In this document: positions 63,950 through 64,000 of the stretch, piece by piece | Position numbering within the stretch: the stretch's first letter is position 1 | How the letters are laid out: each line of letters begins with the position of its first letter | Source of the DNA: Clostridia bacterium | Lineage (GTDB): Bacteria; Bacillota; Clostridia; TANB77; CAG-508 | Length of the DNA stretch: 64,000 nucleotides | Assembly: GCA_900752335.1 (NCBI GenBank) | Contig: CAADUZ010000006.1 | Coordinates: 1 to 64,000, forward strand | Reading direction: 5' to 3' | Position numbers and translations under genes: made by a program | The notes under the pieces: model-generated | Database searches by the model: none | What the model was told of the DNA's origin: nothing | What the model saw: only the letters and a program-made list of their open reading frames with translations

Positions 63950-64000
63950 ATGTATATTAAAATTAAACATTGCGTTGAAAATGACGAGGGATTAAAAGTT
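63950..64000 (+). CDS. Start of an unknown gene cut by the window end (possibly leaderless)
   Basis: An open frame runs from ATG 63950 through 17 codons (MYIKIKHCVENDEGLKV) to the edge. TTGACT (63913-63918) and TAAAAT (63937-63942) place the transcription start almost on the ATG, and there is no ribosome site, so if real it is leaderless. Product unknown; very little sequence. Confidence 0.35.
   Translation, partial: MYIKIKHCVENDEGLKV

Overview
The window looks like a chromosomal segment of an uncultured, spore-lineage, anaerobic low-G+C Firmicute (Clostridia). The evidence is strong A+T bias, AGA/AGG as the main arginine codons, canonical AGGAGG ribosome binding sites and sigma-A promoters, a four-subunit pyruvate:ferredoxin oxidoreductase, AdhE, small ferredoxins, WalRK, MinDE, SMC, RicT, a GerS-like protein and a Spo0A-C-like protein. 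I cannot name the species, and I saw no rRNA, tRNA or CRISPR array.

Layout. 1-2.5 kb: an accessory islet with a YoeB/YefM-type toxin-antitoxin pair and a three-gene operon (small helical protein, MutS-domain-I-like protein, diversity-generating-retroelement-type reverse transcriptase), divergent from a small XRE regulator. 2.8-11 kb: a giant cyclic beta-1,2-glucan synthase split into three frames. 11-14.8 kb: an orphan membrane gene, a membrane protein and walR-walK. 14.9-18.1 kb: porGDAB. 18.2-22.2 kb (minus): lgt, a DUF4190 protein, a 57-residue ferredoxin, ricT, holB and lepB. 22.4-28.2 kb: a glycine-rich surface protein, minD-minE-rodA-dusB, a gerS-like gene and mazF. 28.2-35.3 kb: an HD-GYP protein, a roughly 670-base gap that may hold a structured RNA, an MtaD-type deaminase, an XRE regulator and smc. 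35.4-44.8 kb: a Ca-type ATPase, an M23 peptidase, plsX, acpP, rnc, a radical-SAM protein, a YitT protein and ogg. 44.9-54.6 kb: an LtaS-like enzyme, addB, a laccase-domain protein, a frameshifted LD-carboxypeptidase, a uracil-DNA glycosylase, a NUDIX hydrolase and a GltD-like oxidoreductase. 54.7-64 kb: a putative metallopeptidase, leuS, a pilin-like protein, a guanine deaminase, adhE and two more orphan genes.

Main discovery. Reading every gene by eye, I find no in-frame CGG codon in about 18,900 ordinary codons. CGG occurs in frame only (i) at three places where a conserved protein is interrupted and is restored exactly by a +1 shift that skips the C of CGG and reads GGA (Gly), twice in the glucan synthase at the identical nonamer CTTCGGAAG and once in the LD-carboxypeptidase at AACCGGA; and (ii) twice in each of three small, G+C-richer orphan genes (11056, 59974, 63336), each with its own promoter and terminator. 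This suggests CGG is unassigned or barely decoded here and that the ribosome shifts +1 at it, in the manner of RF2 (CUU UGA) or Ty1 (CUU AGG).

Other points: a family of GGAACAAGGGGACACAC palindromes at gene ends, one of which supplies the last codons of lgt; a 190-base nested hairpin element near 52.6 kb; and several terminator-like hairpins directly before start codons (glucan synthase, walK, gerS-like, yitT).
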